Positions 24,501-27,466 of a stretch of 27,466 bases of DNA are shown one piece after another (position 1 is the stretch's first letter; each line of letters starts with the position of its first letter). Position numbers and translations under genes: made by a program. The stretch is from NCBI GenBank assembly GCA_038326725.1, contig JBBQKI010000030.1:1-27466 (forward strand), in the 5' to 3' direction. The notes under the pieces are model-generated. The model made no database searches, had not been told where the DNA came from, and saw nothing but the letters and a program-made list of their open reading frames with translations. The stretch comes from JBBQKI01 sp038326725. GTDB taxonomy: Bacteria; Bacteroidota; Bacteroidia; Flavobacteriales; Flavobacteriaceae.

Positions 24501-25248
24501 GCTTAATAATGGTACTACATTAGCAGCCGCTACCGATGGTTTTGCCGTTGGAAATAGTTCCGTTGTAAGTGGGGCAAATGGGGTTGCAATAGGTATTGAA
24601 ACCAAATCTAAATCTTTTAATGAAGTCGTAATCGGCAGCTATAATCTGAATTATACCGAAGCGAGCACCACTACTGCTATACCAACCGACCGAATTTTTG
24701 TGGTAGGTAACGGAAATGCCGTCACTGGAACAAGCAATGCACTTACCATGCTCAAAAACGGCAAAACAGGTTTTTCCAGAGTTCCCACTACAAACATACT
24801 TGAAGTAGAAGGCGAAGCCTCAAAAACAACTGCAGGAGCTTGGGTTGGAAATAGCGATAAAAGGCTAAAAAAGAATATCGAAACCATTTCCGAGGAAAAA
24901 GCATTGGAATCTATTTTGAAGATGCGTGGTGTAACCTATGAGTGGAATGATGATAAAACAGGTGCCAAACGCCCAGAAGGCATTCAATATGGATTTGTGG
25001 CACAAGAACTTCAACAAGTGTTCCCAGAGAAAGTTACCGAAGATGCCCTTGGTTATTTACAAACTGCCTATGGTGATTATGATCCCATTATGGTTCAGTC
25101 CATAAAGGCATTACACGCCAAAATTGAAAACTTGATTCAGGAAAATGTTATTTTAAAAGCACAAATAAATGAACAAGTTGAAGTAAACAAAAGGTTAGAA
25201 ATATTGGAAACAGCACTATTAGAAATTAAAAACAAGTTGAATCCCTAA
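21541..25248 (+). CDS. YadA-head-like repeat fibre protein with C-terminal S74 self-cleaving chaperone
   Basis: A 1235-residue exported protein. The ATG at 21541 gives a signal peptide (MKNLFTLCALAFSTVLFSQ); the in-frame TTG at 21481 would hide it. The N-terminal GIGTITPEASSALDINST module is common in Bacteroidota surface proteins. Two cassettes follow (about 95-410 and 440-1080), each beginning with a related FYFxKxKxAFR module. They hold many 14-residue repeats of the type AIAxGxxSxASGxxA, like the left-handed beta-roll of YadA heads, which form trimers. The C-terminus has a peptidase S74 intramolecular chaperone, SDKRLKKNIE, with the catalytic pair Ser1105 and Lys1110, and a coiled coil (about 1188-1235). 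In this family the chaperone cuts itself off after trimer folding. There is no T9SS tail. A nine-G tract lies at codons 138-141. Confidence 0.9.
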   Translation: MKNLFTLCALAFSTVLFSQVGIGTITPEASSALDINSTTSGILIPRMTQAQRDAIATPATGLLVYQIDNSPGVYSYNGTWTSISSPGGGTDEFSTNGNTIFNDTFVTNNFVIGSNDLNNIGPDGYSRFYFYKAKGAFRGGVADNSQWDDANVGLYSSAFNQNTIASGEASTAFGNGSIASGAISFAVSGFAFGNSSTAFQGATASGEGSTAMGQSANASGDYSTAIGQNTIADQTNAIAIGNGSEASAIDAISMGKNTEASGTNALATGLNTIASGTNATAMGNGSIASGDISFAVNGNAFGNASLAMQGATAFANNTIAIGQSSNAFAENSIAIGNSLEAPSFAEVVLGSFNDTYTPNNTTGYDPNDRIFSIANGSSSGARSNALTILKSGSIGVGTPYPQATLDVLGTVKIFDGTQGVGKVLTSDANGNATWQAGGGASGEFTSFAGIVQNTTDILNDDFVFGSTILGGAQAQFYFDKSKAAFRAGQPNGTDWNDVNVGLNSVAFGFQSSATGANSTAFSASNANGIVSLSASGGIADGDYSIAMNNGTTLAAATDGVAIGNSALASQVNAIAMGNLAEASAANAVSIGKNSEASSAGATALGQNTVASGINSVAIGFSANALGQNAVSLSANANGNNSFAASAGIAGGNYSTALNEGTTLAVATDGFAVGNSSSSGGVNAIALGNLANASATNAVSIGKSSTASGIGAVALGENAIASGLSSGAFGNGGSATGTNAVALAADANGDNAFAASAGIADGDYSTALNNGTTEPTATNGFAMGDSSNAAAANAIAMGNLANASANDAVSIGKNSTASGISSVALGRNSTASGADATVVGFNAIAVGVNAVALSNGRANGGNSFAATSGIAGGAYSTALNRGTTLTIATDGFAVGNSSSSGGVNAIAMGNLANASATNAVSIGKSSTASGTGAVALGENAIASGLSSGAFGNGGSATGTNAVALAADANGDNAFAASAGIADGDYSTALNNGTTLAAATDGFAVGNSSVVSGANGVAIGIETKSKSFNEVVIGSYNLNYTEASTTTAIPTDRIFVVGNGNAVTGTSNALTMLKNGKTGFSRVPTTNILEVEGEASKTTAGAWVGNSDKRLKKNIETISEEKALESILKMRGVTYEWNDDKTGAKRPEGIQYGFVAQELQQVFPEKVTEDALGYLQTAYGDYDPIMVQSIKALHAKIENLIQENVILKAQINEQVEVNKRLEILETALLEIKNKLNP
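21953..21961 (+). repeat. Nine-guanine homopolymer inside the fibre gene
   Basis: Nine consecutive G (codons CGG GGG GGG G.. of residues 138-141, Arg-Gly-Gly-Val) in an AT-rich gene, about 410 nt after the start. A change of one G would frameshift the product early. The related module at 22991-23010 encodes AFRAGQ without a long run, so the tract is not needed for the protein sequence. Confidence 0.85.
23212..24537 (+). repeat. Tandem 330-bp super-repeats inside the fibre gene
   Basis: The conserved D/N-G-x-A-x-G-x-S anchor recurs at 23212, 23542, 23872, 24205 and 24535, a period of 330, 330, 333 and 330 bp (110-111 residues, about eight 14-residue turns). The segment from about 23536 matches that from about 24199 (offset 663 bp, two units) almost exactly over about 300 bp, pointing to a recent duplication of a two-unit block. 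Confidence 0.88.
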
Positions 25249-25291
25249 CAGGATTTCGATGTACTATTATTAACCATAAATATTTTAAAAA

Positions 25292-26881
25292 ATGAGAACA
25301 ATTACTTTACTATTTGCATTATTCGGAATTTTTTTCGGTGTACAAGCCCAAGACCCTGCCATACAATGGCAAAACACAATTGGCGGAAGCGAAAGGGACG
25401 AAATTAGAGAAATAAGCTCCACTAGCGATGGCGGATATATTATTGGAGGAGATTCTTTTTCCAATATTTCTGGTGACAAAACCGAAAATTCCAACGGAGG
25501 TCGCGATCTCTGGATCGTGAAAATTAACGCAACAGGTGATATAGAATGGCAAAATACCATTGGTGGTAGCGGTGAAGAAATTTTGAGAAGTATTTTCCAA
25601 ACTGTGGATGGCGGGTACCTGATTACAGCGGACTCAGATTCTAATATTTCAGGGGACAAAACAGAAAATTCAAGAGGTGGGTTTGATTATTGGATCATAA
25701 AATTAAACGCTACCGGAACCATTGTATGGCAACATACCTATGGGGGCATCGGTTCAGACTATAACCCCATAGGCCAACAAACTTTAGATGGTGGTTATAT
25801 TGTGGCGGGCACTTCAACTACAAATGTTTCAGGAGAAAAAACAGATCCTTCAAACGGAGATGCCGATATTTGGGCACTTAAACTCGATGCTGCCGGAACT
25901 ATTATTTGGCAAAATAGCATAGGCGGGAGTGACGGTGATTATACGAATGCAATTTCATTGGCCAATGATGGAGGATTTATCATTAATAGTTCATCAAAAT
26001 CAAATATATCTGGAGATAAGTCGGAAAATCAAATTGGTCCTTTTGATTTTTGGGTAGTAAAGTTAAATCCCGATGGAGCCGTACAATGGGAAAATACCAT
26101 AGGAGGTACAAGTGTTGACTCTGGATATAGAGTAATTGCTACTATGGATGGCGGCTATCTTGCAGGTGGGCAATCTAATTCCCCAGCTTCGGGGGATAAA
26201 TCTGAAAATTCTCTTGGACTATATGACTATTGGATTATTAAATTGGATAGTAATGGTACGATCGTCTGGGAAAACACCATAGGTGGTGGTCTTGATGATT
26301 TTTTTACAGATTTAATAGAACTAACCAGCGGAAATTTTTTAGTTACCGGCATCTCTTATTCTGGAATAGGTGGCGATAAGACAGATCCTTCAAAAGGGGA
26401 TTCCGATAATTGGTTTCTTAATATTAATTCCTCGGGCGCTATAACAGGACAAAAAACGATTGGTGGAGCTTTTAGGGACGACCCCTTAAATATTATACTC
26501 ACTCAGGATGGGGGATTCGTAGTTGCAGCTTCATCAAGTTCAGATATTTCAGGTGATAAAACCGAAAACTCTCAAGGTCTTTTGGATTATTGGGTGTATA
26601 AAATGCAATCGGCTGTTTTGGGAGTTTCAAATAATGAATTGAGCAGCTCCTTTTCCCTCTACCCCAACCCAACAAACGGTAACTTTACCATGGACCTTGG
26701 CAGGGAATATACAGATGTTACGGTTGAAATCTCAAATGTTCTCGGGCAAATTATTTCTTCGGAAAAATATGCTTCGGCAAAAATTATACAACAAGAAATA
26801 AATGTTTCCGCAGGAACATATTTCGTAAAAGTGAGTATTGCTAAAGAAGGATCAAACACTTTAAGGATTATAAAACAATGA
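25292..26881 (+). CDS. T9SS-exported protein with seven 60-residue repeats
   Basis: The 529 residues begin with a signal peptide (MRTITLLFALFGIFFGVQAQ). Seven repeats of 60 residues follow (about 24-443), each starting with a W-Q/E-N-T-I-G-G motif (Trp26, Trp86, and so on) and containing DGGYxxxG, SGDKTENS and DYWIxKLNxxG. Seven blade-sized repeats suggest a seven-bladed beta-propeller; that is inference. Residues about 454-529 form a T9SS type A sorting domain: SLYPNPTNGNFTM, VEISNVLGQII, GTYFVKV and the final RIIKQ. The protein should therefore cross the outer membrane by the type IX system and be secreted or bound to the surface. It lies 43 bp after the fibre gene without its own clear promoter motif, so it is probably co-transcribed. 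Binding target unknown. Confidence 0.9.
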   Translation: MRTITLLFALFGIFFGVQAQDPAIQWQNTIGGSERDEIREISSTSDGGYIIGGDSFSNISGDKTENSNGGRDLWIVKINATGDIEWQNTIGGSGEEILRSIFQTVDGGYLITADSDSNISGDKTENSRGGFDYWIIKLNATGTIVWQHTYGGIGSDYNPIGQQTLDGGYIVAGTSTTNVSGEKTDPSNGDADIWALKLDAAGTIIWQNSIGGSDGDYTNAISLANDGGFIINSSSKSNISGDKSENQIGPFDFWVVKLNPDGAVQWENTIGGTSVDSGYRVIATMDGGYLAGGQSNSPASGDKSENSLGLYDYWIIKLDSNGTIVWENTIGGGLDDFFTDLIELTSGNFLVTGISYSGIGGDKTDPSKGDSDNWFLNINSSGAITGQKTIGGAFRDDPLNIILTQDGGFVVAASSSSDISGDKTENSQGLLDYWVYKMQSAVLGVSNNELSSSFSLYPNPTNGNFTMDLGREYTDVTVEISNVLGQIISSEKYASAKIIQQEINVSAGTYFVKVSIAKEGSNTLRIIKQ

Positions 26882-26945
26882 TTTTTCAATAGCTTGTGAG
26901 GTTGGACAACAACCGGAATGCCCCTGAAATATGGGGCATTTTTTT
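26839..26945 (+). repeat. Direct repeat, copy 2 (paired with 16230-16338)
   Basis: The last 13 codons of the T9SS gene, the 35-nt spacer and its terminator. It is nearly identical to the scar at 16230-16338 in the same orientation. Recombination between the two copies would remove the 10.6 kb carrying the sigma, CHAT, fibre and T9SS genes. Confidence 0.92.
26917..26945 (+). terminator. Rho-independent terminator after the T9SS gene
   Basis: The same 8-bp stem as the copy at 16309 (AATGCCCC, 26917-26924, with GGGGCATT, 26933-26940) and seven T, 35 nt after the stop codon. Confidence 0.88.
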
Positions 26946-27066
26946 ATCCAACAGTTTTCATCCGTAATCAAGCATCCGTCCTCCAGCATCCGTCTTTGTT
27001 CTTTATTCTTTCATCTATTAAGTCTTGGTTCGTGGTTCCCTTAAGCCGTGTTTCAAAAATAACAGT

Positions 27067-27092
27067 GATGACATTTCACCACCCATCCCGAT
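27067..27092 (+). promoter_or_regulatory. Candidate ECF-sigma promoter (GATGAC-N15-CCGAT) of the last gene
   Basis: GATGAC at 27067-27072, 15 nt, CCGAT at 27088-27092, with CCG 35 nt before the ATG at 27123. Spacing, the ATTTCA extension and distance to start match the copy at 13844. The leader sequences after CCGAT are also alike (CCTAAACATCCAAAACATG against CCTTAAAAAACCAAATTATG, allowing gaps). Between the terminator at 26945 and this motif lie only CATCCGTC-type and pyrimidine-rich repeats. Confidence 0.65.
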
Positions 27093-27122
27093 ATACTCAT
27101 ATAATCCTTAAAAAACCAAATT

Positions 27123-27466
27123 ATGAAAACTTCAATTACATTATTCGCATTATTAGTGGGCATCATTACAGCCTTTGCCCAAGACCCAGCCATTATTTGG
27201 CAAAACACCATTGGTGGCAGTGACACCGATTTTTCAACAGTATTTGAAGCCACCGCAGATGGCGGCTACATCCTTGGCGGCTATTCAACTTCAAACGCCT
27301 CTGGCGACAAAACAGAAAACAGCAACGGCCAGATAGATATCTGGATCGTAAAAATTGACGGTTCCGGCAACATTATGTGGCAAAACACAATTGGTGGCGC
27401 AGGTGATGACTTTCTTATTTCATTGAAACAAACCTCAGATGGCGGCTACATTGTTGGCTCTGGTTC
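27123..27466 (+). CDS. Paralogue of the 60-residue-repeat T9SS protein, cut by the window end
   Basis: An open frame of 114 codons with no stop before the window ends. It begins MKTSITLFALLVGIITAFAQ (signal peptide) and continues DPAIIWQNTIGGSDTD, then DGGYILGGYSTSNASGDKTENSN and a second WQNTIGG repeat 60 residues later. This matches the start of the protein at 25292 closely, so it is a tandem paralogue. A T9SS tail is expected beyond the window but cannot be seen. Unlike its neighbour it has its own GATGAC/CCG motif, 35 nt from box to ATG. Confidence 0.88.
   Translation, partial: MKTSITLFALLVGIITAFAQDPAIIWQNTIGGSDTDFSTVFEATADGGYILGGYSTSNASGDKTENSNGQIDIWIVKIDGSGNIMWQNTIGGAGDDFLISLKQTSDGGYIVGSG

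Noticed and set aside
22000..24600. Regular repeats as a possible CRISPR array
   Set aside because: The repeats are coding, continuous with the frame and of protein-repeat type (14 and 110 residues), with no unique spacers and no cas genes.
27413..27418. Another GATGAC near the right end
   Set aside because: It is inside the coding sequence of the last gene and has no CCG box at 14-15 nt.

Overview
The window reads as the chromosome of a marine-type member of the Bacteroidota, class Flavobacteriia. The evidence is a GroEL with a GGM-type tail, many short hydrophobic lipoprotein signals, a type IX secretion (T9SS) C-terminal sorting domain, TAnnTTTG (Bacteroidota -7 type) promoter boxes close to starts, few Shine-Dalgarno sequences, and a mevalonate-pathway block next to a UbiA prenyltransferase. 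I cannot name the genus from sequence alone.

Left part (1-5600) is housekeeping: groEL closed by a strong hairpin terminator, a divergent pair of lipoproteins (M28 zinc peptidase and a TolB-like propeller) whose promoter boxes sit 2 bp apart, and a GT-C type membrane glycosyltransferase. From 5580 to 10474, on the minus strand, is a polyamine operon: a short arginine decarboxylase, agmatinase and a deoxyhypusine-synthase-like enzyme, joined by two 11-nt ATG/stop overlaps, then a GNAT-nitrilase fusion. The deoxyhypusine-synthase-like protein probably makes homospermidine, the characteristic polyamine of this family of bacteria.

The middle part (10756-16148) holds a pseudouridine-synthase paralogue that has lost its catalytic Asp, a UbiA prenyltransferase, a GHMP kinase and diphosphomevalonate decarboxylase (isoprenoid supply). 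A plus-strand lipoprotein gene of unknown function sits between the last two, and the decarboxylase carries an in-frame palindromic insertion.

The right part (16195-27466) is the accessory region and the most interesting. An ECF-type sigma factor and a single-pass, TPR-bearing putative anti-sigma factor are followed by an exported TPR-CHAT protein (a caspase-like putative protease anchored by a C-terminal membrane helix). Then come a 1235-residue YadA-head-like repeat protein ending in a self-cleaving S74 chaperone domain, with a nine-G tract in its coding sequence, and a tandem pair of 60-residue-repeat exported proteins. The first carries a T9SS tail; the second runs off the window.

A shared two-part motif, GATGAC - 14 or 15 nt - CCG(A/T)T, lies before the sigma gene itself, the lipoprotein gene at 13900, the repeat-protein gene at 21541 and the last gene at 27123. 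I read it as the promoter of this sigma factor, making the region an autoregulated surface-protein regulon. A fifth, weaker copy lies before a 3' scar of a deleted T9SS gene (16195-16338). That scar is almost identical to the end of the gene at 25292 and forms a direct repeat spanning 10.6 kb.
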